A DNA stretch of 7,313 nt from Candidatus Schekmanbacteria bacterium (GCA_016188575.1 JACPHN010000220.1:1-7313), one strand, 5' to 3'. Positions 1-5,815 are shown, counted from the first letter of the stretch. A program made the numbers and translations. Notes: generated from the letters alone by a model not told the origin.

Positions 1-246
1 CAAATGCAGAACATGTTGCACCGAACCATCCTCGCGGACGATCGCGACACCAGTCGTCCTGGCCCCCGGATCTAGCTTCAGGCGCAGCGGTGCGACCACG
101 CTGTCCTCGAGGACGCGATCGACCAGGCGGATGGTGAAGGGGTGCAGGCGATGCACCCGCGCGCGTCCCGCCGCGAGCAGCTTGCGCGCCCGCCCTTCGG
201 CGCACGGCGTCAGCGGCCGTTTGCGCTTGTCTAACACAAAAACCAT
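1..246 (-). CDS. iscB: IscB RNA-guided nuclease, N-terminal part (cut by window edge)
   Basis: Partial gene; only the first 82 codons lie in the window. The protein opens MVFVLDKRKRPLTPC, the PLMP-type domain typical of IscB. A basic stretch follows (RARKLLAAGRARVHRL, about residues 19-34, then HPFTIRLVDR), as in the RRXRR N-terminal family. Next comes the first RuvC motif, LKLDPGARTTGVAIV (residues 57-70), whose Asp59 should be the first catalytic carboxylate. The bridge helix, HNH domain and remaining RuvC motifs would lie beyond the left edge. IscB proteins are known to use an omegaRNA to cut DNA and are related to the ancestor of Cas9. The ATG at 246 follows GGAGG with 5 bases between (complement of 252-256). 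The upstream non-coding region has the layout of an omegaRNA. Whether the gene is intact cannot be judged from this window. Identification is confident. Confidence 0.93.
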   Translation of the reverse strand, partial: MVFVLDKRKRPLTPCAEGRARKLLAAGRARVHRLHPFTIRLVDRVLEDSVVAPLRLKLDPGARTTGVAIVREDGSVQHVLHL

Positions 247-249
247 CGT

Positions 250-572
250 TACCTCCAATACCTCCGAAGAGGTCCCCGTAAAGGGCTTGTGACGCCGCCA
301 AGCTGGCTTGCTCGACGGTCTCCCCTCGACCCTGTTGAACAGCAGCCGTCTGTGCACATCCGTTTCGTGCCGACCCTACGGCTTGTCTGCAACGCGCACT
401 TACAGAGTCCGAGGCTGAGGAAGCACCTCGGAGTGTTACTTTTGCTGATCGTCCAACGCATCTGTTTCAACGATTGCCAATCTCAACAACTTGGTCTGGT
501 CAACATGCAAGCCTCGCGGCTTACGACCTTCCTCCGGAGCAAGCTCCGGCCTTCAGGCCGGGGTAGTTGACC
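250..572 (-). ncRNA. HEARO / omegaRNA of the iscB element
   Basis: About 320 bases directly upstream of iscB, on the same strand, hold no convincing gene but strong RNA structure. This matches the known arrangement of HEARO RNA, now called omegaRNA: the guide at its 5' end, the scaffold running up to the iscB start. Read on the minus strand, GGTCAAC (572-566) can pair with GTTGACC (504-498) to close a 5' domain. Inside it are a GGCC-rich hairpin with a TGAA loop (561-546) and an overlapping CCGGAGC/GCTCCGG hairpin (549-534). Further 3' are a 7-bp stem with an 11-base loop (432-408) and ACCTC-TTCG-GAGGT (273-260) just before the iscB ribosome site. The exact 5' end is inferred from the closing stem. 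A covariance search with the Rfam HEARO model would settle the borders. Confidence 0.88.
252..273 (-). promoter_or_regulatory. iscB ribosome binding site and adjoining hairpin
   Basis: On the minus strand two GGAGG boxes precede the iscB ATG. The nearer one (256-252) has ideal spacing of 5 bases. The farther one (265-261) is the 3' arm of a UUCG-type hairpin (273-260) at the end of the omegaRNA. Only the near box appears free, so RNA folding could influence IscB translation. The boxes and stem are seen in the sequence; the regulatory effect is inference. Confidence 0.6.
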
Positions 573-588
573 GCATCCACCTCGAGGG
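573..588 (-). other. predicted omegaRNA guide segment
   Basis: IscB omegaRNAs carry a guide of about 16 nt at their 5' end, taken from the DNA bordering the element. If the scaffold starts at the GGTCAAC stem (572), the guide read on the minus strand is CCCTCGAGGTGGATGC. The border could be off by a few bases. Confidence 0.45.
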
Positions 589-921
589 CCGACCTGGCGG
601 GCGCGAGATTCGAATCCTCGGACGCCTTCGCCAGCGGTACGTTAGCTCGACATCGTTCGCTGTGCAACCGTTTCATCGAAAGCCGGAAGTCGCCTCGCCG
701 CTGCGGACGACGATACGCCGCGGACCTGGAATCTGTGACCGGTGCTTGCCTGTACCTGCTGCCGGGAGACCGCGGCAGGCGTTTGCCGGATGACGCTGCG
801 CGCCCCGGTGACCAGGTGACGGATCTGGGGTCTCGTTCCAACTTGTCCAATCGCGTGCTTCGAGGTAGTGTTCAGATTCGGCGTCAGCTTCCTGGCGTAG
901 CCGGGATCGAAACCTGCCGAG
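589..921. other. gene-free stretch between the iscB element and the BNR gene
   Basis: Several open frames of 90-150 codons cross this stretch, but none has a ribosome site, convincing codon use or a recognisable domain, so I call no gene. It should be the DNA flanking the 5' end of the iscB element. A weak promoter-like pair for the BNR gene is TTGTCC (843-848) and TAGTGT (866-871), 17 bases apart. On the minus strand an equally weak pair, TTGCAC (667-662) and TAACGT (644-639), also 17 apart, could drive the omegaRNA. Both match only 3-4 of 6 consensus bases. Confidence 0.4.
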
Positions 922-2814
922 ATGCGTTCGCACGCCTTTGACACCTTCAGACTGCGCGCCATGTTTGGAAGTTTGCAAATTGTCGGTTTCGTGGCACTCC
1001 TCGCGCTGGCAACGTTGGCACACGGCGGGGAATGGCAAGCGATCGGACCGAACGACCCGCAAGACAATGGCATTACGAGCATCGCCGGCGCCATCGGCAA
1101 CGCCGTCTATATCAATACCTATTGCTGCACCTACCGGTCGACAGACAACGGTCAGTCCTGGACGTTCCTGGCCACGAGGAACAGTACGTTCGTCAGCCCC
1201 ACTGGTCAGTTATTCATCGCCGCCTACGACACCATCGCCACGAGCGCCGATGGCGGCACGACTTGGGTCCCGGTGGCCACGACCCCAGCCCCGTGCGGTG
1301 AGTTTGACCGAAGCGGTACGGGAACGCTTCATGCCGCATGTGGCGATATCTTCCGATCGACAGATTCCGGCATCACCTGGCAGGATGTCTATCAAGACCC
1401 GAGCTCCTATTACTCGTTTCGCGAGATCGTTGCGGACCCTTCGACCGGCTCAGTAGCTCTGGCCCAGACTTCAACTACCATGTTTCGAAGTAAAGACGAC
1501 GGCCTGACCTGGAACGAGGTCATCGGTGGCGCCGTTTTGCGCGACGTCACCTTCTTTCGCGACGGCCACACCGTCGTCGCCTCACGCTACGCGGAAGGTG
1601 TATATCAATCCTCAGACGCCGGAATGACCTGGTCTCTCGTGGTGGCTGCGCTCGCCCCCTCGGACTTGTACCGGCACCCCAATACGGACGAGCTCTTCGC
1701 CCTGATCGGCGGGTCAATACATGCTTCGGGAGATCAGGGCCGTTCATGGCACCCCTACCCATCTGGCCCCCCCACCACCGACGTGATCAGCTTGGGAATC
1801 GATCCCGCAAGCAATGCGTGGTACGCGACCACCAGTCATGCGCAAGGCAACTTCTGGTACTCGACGAACGGCGGTGTCTCCTGGAACAGCGCGAACACGG
1901 TTTCAACGCCTACGGTGCACGAGCTGGCCGCGCCCGGGCCCTCGCCTACCGCCATATTCGCGGCGGCGGACGACCTGGGGGTGTGGAGATATGACGGAAA
2001 TACCTGGCAAAACGTCACCAGTAATCTTCCTTCCAAATACAGCAGTGGAATTGCAGCAAGTAAGACAGATCCGAACACAGTATATCTCAGTCATGAGGAA
2101 GGCACGTATCGCACCAGCGACGCAGGAGCTTCCTGGCAACAAGTGCTTCAATATCGAGCCGAGGAGCTTACCGTAACCAAACAAGACACGCTCCTGGTAA
2201 ATGTCTATGGTGCGATCAAACGCTCCACTGACCATGGCACCACCTGGACCGAAGTATTTGGCAGCGTCACGGTTGGCGGCTTTGGCTACGATACCCGAAG
2301 TGACAACGTTGTATATTTCACCACCTACGACGCCATGAACCGCAGCACAGACGATGGCGCCACCTGGCAAACCATTCCGCTTCCTTTTTTCAACAACCAA
2401 ACGGTCGCTGGCACCACCGGCCTTCTGATCGTCGGCGCTAACGAAGGGATCTTGCGCAGCACCGATGAGGGCGTGACCTGGACCGAAATCGAGGATTCGC
2501 CCCGTAATATCATCAAGATCCTCATCGATCCCGGTACCGATGATCTGTACGCCGGCGGCTACTGGCCGGGAATACTCGTGAGCCGCGATGCCGGGGTGAC
2601 CTGGAAGCCGAGCGGCGTCACGGTGGCGAGCATCGCGGTGCGGGATTTCCTGCTCGCCGACGACACTCTGTACGCCGGGACGGTATACGGCGGTGTGATG
2701 GCGAAATCACTGCTTCCCCCTGTTCCGCTGCTGGGCAGACCGAGCTCCATGCTCCTGTTGTTGCTGGGCGTTTGCCTCGCGGGACGGAGAGGGCGAAGAC
2801 CGGTACGGACATAA
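922..2814 (+). CDS. secreted BNR / Asp-box repeat protein with C-terminal sorting-type tail
   Basis: A 630-residue protein, probably exported and folded as a beta-propeller. Twelve Asp boxes of the form S-x-D-x-G-x-(S/T)-W recur about every 36-46 residues: near 73, 108, 146, 190, 230, 269, 314, 398, 435, 474, 513 and 554. A thirteenth (near 357, RYDGNTW) is degenerate. Such repeats occur in sialidase-like, VPS10-like and photosystem-assembly-type propellers, but no sialidase catalytic set is evident. A hydrophobic segment (19-33) ending AHG-GEW is a signal peptide. I prefer the 922 start because it supplies the Arg residues of the n-region; starting at 961 would leave none. There is no clear ribosome site. 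The C-terminus has VPLLG (601-605), then a Leu-rich segment and GRRGRR (621-626), resembling PEP-CTERM or IPTL-CTERM tails that direct surface sorting. Paired cysteines at 68/69 and 125/140 fit an exported protein. The ligand is unknown. Confidence 0.88.
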   Translation: MRSHAFDTFRLRAMFGSLQIVGFVALLALATLAHGGEWQAIGPNDPQDNGITSIAGAIGNAVYINTYCCTYRSTDNGQSWTFLATRNSTFVSPTGQLFIAAYDTIATSADGGTTWVPVATTPAPCGEFDRSGTGTLHAACGDIFRSTDSGITWQDVYQDPSSYYSFREIVADPSTGSVALAQTSTTMFRSKDDGLTWNEVIGGAVLRDVTFFRDGHTVVASRYAEGVYQSSDAGMTWSLVVAALAPSDLYRHPNTDELFALIGGSIHASGDQGRSWHPYPSGPPTTDVISLGIDPASNAWYATTSHAQGNFWYSTNGGVSWNSANTVSTPTVHELAAPGPSPTAIFAAADDLGVWRYDGNTWQNVTSNLPSKYSSGIAASKTDPNTVYLSHEEGTYRTSDAGASWQQVLQYRAEELTVTKQDTLLVNVYGAIKRSTDHGTTWTEVFGSVTVGGFGYDTRSDNVVYFTTYDAMNRSTDDGATWQTIPLPFFNNQTVAGTTGLLIVGANEGILRSTDEGVTWTEIEDSPRNIIKILIDPGTDDLYAGGYWPGILVSRDAGVTWKPSGVTVASIAVRDFLLADDTLYAGTVYGGVMAKSLLPPVPLLGRPSSMLLLLLGVCLAGRRGRRPVRT

Positions 2815-2945
2815 CGTCGGCCGCCGCCCAGACAGGATTCGGAAGGGCCTCGGAAGGCGGGAATCGTGGCTCGCGTCGTGTCGTCGCCATCGTGCACTGG
2901 TCGTTTGCCACCGTTTGACACGCGACGAGGTGATCGACTACCTTT

Positions 2946-3102
2946 TCAAAAATCGCTCATGACCTGTGGACCCGCCGCGCTGGCAAGGCTGGGGCCGCGG
3001 CTCCTTGCCATGGATTGGACGTTCTTCTGGTTTTGGATGTACTGCTTGATCACGGCGAGCGGAGCGCCGCCGCCGGCCCCCCAGCCGCAACGGTACCGGC
3101 AG
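2946..3102 (-). pseudogene. possible C-terminal remnant of an IS200/IS605-type TnpA transposase
   Basis: On the minus strand a short frame contains GGGAPLAVIKQYIQNQKN (about 3078-3022) and ends at TGA 2948-2946. This resembles the last helix of IS200-type Y1 transposases, in which a GGAP segment leads into a K/R-Q-Y-I-E-x-Q helix. Upstream the frame turns into Cys/Gly-rich sequence with no transposase features. The HUH motif and the rest of a roughly 150-residue protein are missing, so this could only be a fragment. The resemblance is from memory of the family and rests on about 18 residues, so chance similarity cannot be ruled out. The neighbouring sequence from 2815 to 2945 shows nothing I can name. 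Confidence 0.33.
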
Positions 3103-3234
3103 CACTCGCCACCGACAGCGGCCCCAGCGCCTGCGTAGCGGTTTGGAGCAAAGACCACGAGCGCCGCATCTTCCCTCTCCGGTCAAATAATCCGTGGTGC
3201 ATCGACAGGTCGATTCCCGCGGACCAATACGGAT

Positions 3235-3352
3235 GCCGGCCTTTAGGCCGGCGACATGTTAGGGCGGGGTTTGGACCCCGCCCTAACCACCGCTGAAACC
3301 CCGGCCTTCAGGCCGGGGTTCCGCGGCGATTCCGCCCTGAAGGGCGGGGTTT
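3235..3352. repeat. cluster of four strong palindromes
   Basis: Four hairpin-forming sequences lie within about 115 bases. They are GCCGGCCT/AGGCCGGC (3235-3252), GTTAGGGCGGGGT with its exact complement (3258-3287), AACCCCGGCC-TTCA-GGCCGGGGTT (3297-3320) and CCGCCCT-GA-AGGGCGG (3332-3347). Three have tiny loops of the TTCA/TTTA/TGAA kind. The third shares 19 identical bases (3301-3319) with the omegaRNA hairpin at 546-564. Such short GC palindromes are typical of intergenic repeats or of subterminal hairpins of IS200/IS605-like elements. I see no direct repeats or spacers of CRISPR type. Confidence 0.75.
3258..3287. repeat. perfect 13-bp inverted repeat with 4-base loop
   Basis: Bases 3258-3270 pair exactly with 3275-3287 around the loop TTGG. 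This is the strongest stem in the window. It lacks a T-run on either side, so it is not a classical intrinsic terminator. Confidence 0.7.
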
Positions 3353-3359
3353 CGGACCG

Positions 3360-3687
3360 GCTGACGAAGGGATGAAACGTCCTTGTCAACGCCGGAGCCC
3401 GACCAGGCTCGCCGACCTTTGAAGCGCCTGTCGGTGTCCAGACGACCCTGAGCACACAGGAGCTCCTCGAGTATCAGGCGCGCGCCGCGGCCGCGCGCCC
3501 ATGCGACAACGAAGGCGGCGATTCCCCCGATTCTCACCACTCCGCTGGTCTCGTCGCGCATGCTCGAGCTGCTGATGGTATCGTAACCCGCATAGATGGC
3601 GACGCCAACCGGCTCGCCACATTCACCCTCGATTTTTCGGTGGATCGCGCCACCGCAGCGCCAGTACAAGACGCGTCCATGATGCAC
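3360..3687 (-). CDS. unrecognised minus-strand reading frame upstream of ada
   Basis: I do not recognise this frame. It opens with GTG at 3687 and runs open to 3283. Only the part up to about 3360 reads like protein; beyond that it enters the palindrome cluster. Third codon positions are mostly G or C, and residues such as GEPVGVAIYAGYDTISSSSM and IGGIAAFVVAW look protein-like, the latter mildly hydrophobic. Weak purine sequence AGGTAGAG precedes the start. It would be divergent from ada, with the starts only about 30 bases apart. It may be a truncated gene whose 3' end was replaced by the palindromes, or a chance open frame in GC-rich DNA. Confidence 0.27.
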
Positions 3688-3702
3688 GACGCTCTACCTA
3701 CC

Positions 3703-3708
3703 AAGGAG
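3703..3708 (+). promoter_or_regulatory. ribosome binding site of ada
   Basis: AAGGAG lies 6 bases before the ATG at 3715 and 3 before the ATG at 3712. It favours a start at 3715 (or 3712) over the in-frame ATGs at 3640, 3679 and 3682, which have no such site. Confidence 0.7.
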
Positions 3709-3714
3709 ACCATG

Positions 3715-4749
3715 ATGCAGGCGATGCTGGCCCGAGACGCGAGCTACGATGGGATCTTCTACGTGGCAGTCCGGACGACAGGGATATTCTGCCGCCCGAC
3801 GTGCCCTGCCCGCAAACCCCTCCCGGAAAACGTCGAGTTCTTTCGCGCGACCGGAGAGGCGCTCCATGCGGGGTATCGTCCGTGCCAGCGCTGCCGGCCC
3901 ATGGAGCCGGACGGGCAGCCGCCCGCGTTTGCGCGCCAGGCCCTGGAGCTTGTCGAGGCCGCGCCTTCCCGCCGCCTGACCGACGACGAGCTGCGCGGGC
4001 ACGGTATCGATCCGGAACGGCTCCGGCGCTGGTTTCGGCAGGCCCACGGCATGACCTTTCAGGCGTACGCGCGCTCGCGCCGCCTCGGGACCGCGCTCGG
4101 TCGGCTTCAGGATGGCGAGGCGCTCGTCGACACGGCCTACGATCACGGCTTCGAATCGCTGAGCGGTTTTCGCGAAGCGCTGCGCCGCTGGGCGGGAAAG
4201 ACCGCAGGTCAGGCGCGGCAGGCGGAACGGCTCTGGCTGGCGCGGCTGTCGACGCCGCTGGGGGTAATGGTCGCCGGCGCGACGGAAGAGCGTCTGGTGC
4301 TCCTGGAATTCGCCGATCGGCGGTCGTTCGAGCGGGAGCTCGACGAGGTGGCGCGGCGCTGCAACGCGGCGCTCGTCCCGGGACCGAATCCGCTGCTCGC
4401 GCAGCTCGAGGAAGAGCTCGGCCAGTATTTCGCCGGGGAGCGCCGGCACTTCACAGTGGCCGTGGCCATGCTCGGCACACCCTTTCAGGTCGCGGCCTGG
4501 GAGGAGCTGCAGCGGATTCCGTACGGCACGACTCGGTCCTACGCCGAGCAAGCGCGGCGTCTTGGCCGCCCCGAAGCGGTCCGTGCCGTCGCGTTGGCCA
4601 ACGGGGCCAACCGGATCGCAGTCGTCATTCCCTGCCACCGTGTCGTGGGAGCGGACGGCAGACTGCGCGGTTATGGCGGCGGCGTGTGGCGCAAGCAGCG
4701 GTTGCTCGAGCTGGAATCCGCCGGGACCGCACCGCGGGAGGCGAGCTGA
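3715..4749 (+). CDS. ada: Ada: bifunctional DNA methyl-phosphotriester / O6-alkylguanine transferase and regulator
   Basis: A full Ada protein of 344 residues from the 3715 start (E. coli Ada has 354). The N-terminal zinc domain takes methyl groups from DNA phosphotriesters. Its four cysteines are present in FCRPTC (Cys26, Cys30) and CQRC (Cys57, Cys60), matching Cys38/42/69/72 of E. coli; the first is the acceptor. An AraC-type helix-turn-helix region follows (about 75-165, including LRRWFRQAHGMTFQAYARSRRLG). The C-terminal O6-methylguanine transferase domain (about 180-335) holds TPFQVAAWEELQRIPYGTT and the active site PCHRV with Cys307. The family repairs alkylated DNA in suicide reactions, and the methylated N-domain activates ada and other alkylation-repair genes. 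No alkA or alkB lies beside it here. It stands alone after a 900-base gene-poor stretch. All key residues are intact, so it should be functional. Confidence 0.96.
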   Translation: MQAMLARDASYDGIFYVAVRTTGIFCRPTCPARKPLPENVEFFRATGEALHAGYRPCQRCRPMEPDGQPPAFARQALELVEAAPSRRLTDDELRGHGIDPERLRRWFRQAHGMTFQAYARSRRLGTALGRLQDGEALVDTAYDHGFESLSGFREALRRWAGKTAGQARQAERLWLARLSTPLGVMVAGATEERLVLLEFADRRSFERELDEVARRCNAALVPGPNPLLAQLEEELGQYFAGERRHFTVAVAMLGTPFQVAAWEELQRIPYGTTRSYAEQARRLGRPEAVRAVALANGANRIAVVIPCHRVVGADGRLRGYGGGVWRKQRLLELESAGTAPREAS

Positions 4750-4754
4750 TCGCT

Positions 4755-4780
4755 GGCCGGCACGCGGCGCCGCGCCGGCC
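4755..4780 (+). terminator. GC-rich inverted repeat after ada
   Basis: Six bases after the ada stop, GGCCGG (4755-4760) and CGCGGC (4763-4768) pair with GCCGCG (4769-4774) and CCGGCC (4775-4780), leaving a 2-base bulge. There is no T-run, so termination is only a guess from position and stem strength. Confidence 0.3.
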
Positions 4781-5160
4781 TCAGTCGCTGCCGGCAGCCG
4801 GCGGGAAAAGCCCGAGCCCGAGGTGGCCGCCCGCCCCCAGCGCGAATGGCTCGAGGATGGCGCGGCCGCGCTCCAGCTCAAGGCCCATCCCGGCAGCGGA
4901 GCTTCGCCCTTACGGCGGGGCAGGAACGGAAACCACGGGATCGCCCGATCGCGCCCCGGGGTGGCGCCGGTAGGTCGTGCTCGGCGCGGGTCCGCGAGGC
5001 TGTGAATGGCGCAGTCGCGCGATTGCCGGGACGAAGGTCCGGGCGGATCCTGCGCCGGGGCCTGGGAGACATCGAGGTGGCCAATGGCTTTGCCAACCGC
5101 TTCCTCTGGGTCTTCGTCCGCCGCTCCAAGCTTCTCCCGGAGGGCCGGCGCTCTTGGGGA
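4781..5160 (-). other. stretch without an intact gene, decayed coding sequence possible
   Basis: Minus-strand frames here change quality abruptly. From about 5160 to 5060 a frame reads ALREKLGAADEDPEEAVGKAIGHLD, in a different phase from the helix-turn-helix frame just upstream. A third phase holds a short frame starting ATG at 4888 and ending TGA at 4783-4781 (MGLELERGRAILEPFALG at its start). It reads like a protein C-terminus but is preceded by an in-frame TAA and has no ribosome site. I take the stretch as a frameshifted gene tail or chance frames in GC-rich DNA. Confidence 0.3.
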
Positions 5161-5419
5161 CGAAGCGCTCATGCCGTTGGCCGAAGCGCTCCGCCAGCCG
5201 CTCGGCGAGATCCTCCTCGGGATGGATGACGATCGCCGCGTGGAGGTGCTCGCGGAGGGTCTGAAGCGTCTGGATCGACAGCTCCGCCTGGCCCGCGAGG
5301 ACGCGGCTCAGATGGCCCGGATCGATACCGGTCTCCGTGCAGAACCGATAGCGAGAGCCGTGGTGCTGCTCGATCAGGTCGAAGAGATTAATCGCGGTAG
5401 TCGGGCGGCGCGACGTCAC
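4910..5419 (-). CDS. helix-turn-helix protein, 3' part of a probably frameshifted gene
   Basis: The frame opens with GTG at 5419. Its first 12 residues merely overlap the end of the upstream frame. From NLFDLIEQHHGSRYRFC onward it is a clear XRE-like helix-turn-helix domain: a YRFCTETGIDPGHLSRVLAG helix pair, then SIQTLQTLREHL (about residues 11-60). After about residue 85 (FVPKSAGPP) the composition changes to Gly/Arg/Trp-rich and looks out of frame. A neighbouring phase continues with protein-like sequence (LREKLGAADEDPEEAVGKAI), suggesting a second frame slip near 5160. The role is probably DNA-binding. In the related proteins I recall, the preceding frame's LGIAQG-x-VAPPDYRD ending and this domain form one chain. 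It could instead be a separate, translationally coupled gene, or an antitoxin-like regulator. Confidence 0.55.
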   Translation of the reverse strand: MTSRRPTTAINLFDLIEQHHGSRYRFCTETGIDPGHLSRVLAGQAELSIQTLQTLREHLHAAIVIHPEEDLAERLAERFGQRHERFVPKSAGPPGEAWSGGRRPRGSGWQSHWPPRCLPGPGAGSARTFVPAIARLRHSQPRGPAPSTTYRRHPGARSGDPVVSVPAPP

Positions 5420-5651
5420 CCTGCGCGATCCCCAGCCGCGCTTGGAGGTCCTGGCACACGCGATGGACGGGAGAAGCCTTCTCGAGGCCGAGCTCCTGGG
5501 AGGCCGCGATCCACCACGCGGCGAGCTCCGAGCATTCCGGTCGGGTCTCGTATCGCCCTCGCACTCTTGCCAGGAACGCTCGTTCCCGATCGTCCAACCC
5601 GTCGAGGTCCAGAGGCCGCCGCGTGATCATCCAATAGATCCGCTCTTTCAT
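5388..5651 (-). CDS. conserved hypothetical protein, N-terminal part of the split helix-turn-helix gene
   Basis: An 87-residue frame with a strong ribosome site, GAGGAGA (complement of 5657-5663), 5 bases before the ATG at 5651. The protein is rich in charged residues, with DLDGLDDRERAFLARVRGRY (about 14-33), the Trp pair in LAAWWIA, and VCQDLQARLGIAQGDVAPPD near the end. It has no signal peptide or membrane segment. It stops at TAA (5390-5388) immediately after PPDYRD. Removing one T from GATTAATC there would join DYRD directly to NLFDLIEQHHGSRYRFC of the next frame, giving one protein of about 150 residues. I infer a single-base frameshift; a 32-base coupled overlap of two genes is the alternative. 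The biochemical function is unknown. No clear promoter is visible in the 164 bases upstream. Confidence 0.6.
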   Translation of the reverse strand: MKERIYWMITRRPLDLDGLDDRERAFLARVRGRYETRPECSELAAWWIAASQELGLEKASPVHRVCQDLQARLGIAQGDVAPPDYRD

Positions 5652-5782
5652 CGAGGTCTCCTCGGGATCAGCTGGGAGCTTCGGGTGCGCGAGGGTTCGC
5701 CGCGGTTCGAAAACGTCAAGACGAAAACGTTCTTCCGAGCGGCACTGTTTGCTCCAGCCCGCCCAAGTCCGCCTCGGTTGCG

Positions 5783-5801
5783 GTCAACCTGGCTGTCAAC
5801 C
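5783..5801. repeat. short direct repeat GTCAACC upstream of the split gene
   Basis: GTCAACC occurs at 5783-5789 and again at 5795-5801, with an inverted GGTTG at 5776-5780. The 12-base period and location before a helix-turn-helix gene would suit an operator, but this is weak evidence. Confidence 0.25.
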
Positions 5802-5815
5802 GCCCGGGCGTCTGA

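Noticed and set aside
607-616. GATTCGAATC, resembling a tRNA T-loop near the iscB element border
   Set aside because: It is a perfect 10-base palindrome, but no acceptor, D or anticodon arms can be built around it on either strand.
642-1100. A 152-codon minus-strand frame across the start of the BNR gene
   Set aside because: It has no domain or ribosome site and overlaps the signal peptide region of a well-supported gene.
3258-3287. Strong hairpin considered as an intrinsic terminator
   Set aside because: No T-run follows on either strand, and it is about 440 bases from the nearest gene end.
3235-3352. Palindrome cluster considered as a CRISPR array
   Set aside because: The stems differ from one another and there is no constant repeat length or regular spacer.
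3801-4973. A 390-codon plus-strand frame overlapping ada
   Set aside because: It is very rich in Arg, Ala and Gly, as expected of a shifted frame in a GC-rich gene; the ada frame is unambiguous.
3694-5172. A 492-codon open frame on the minus strand, antisense to ada
   Set aside because: It mirrors the high-GC third positions of ada, has no recognisable domain or ribosome site, and only its first part (5160-5060) may be real coding sequence in a broken gene.
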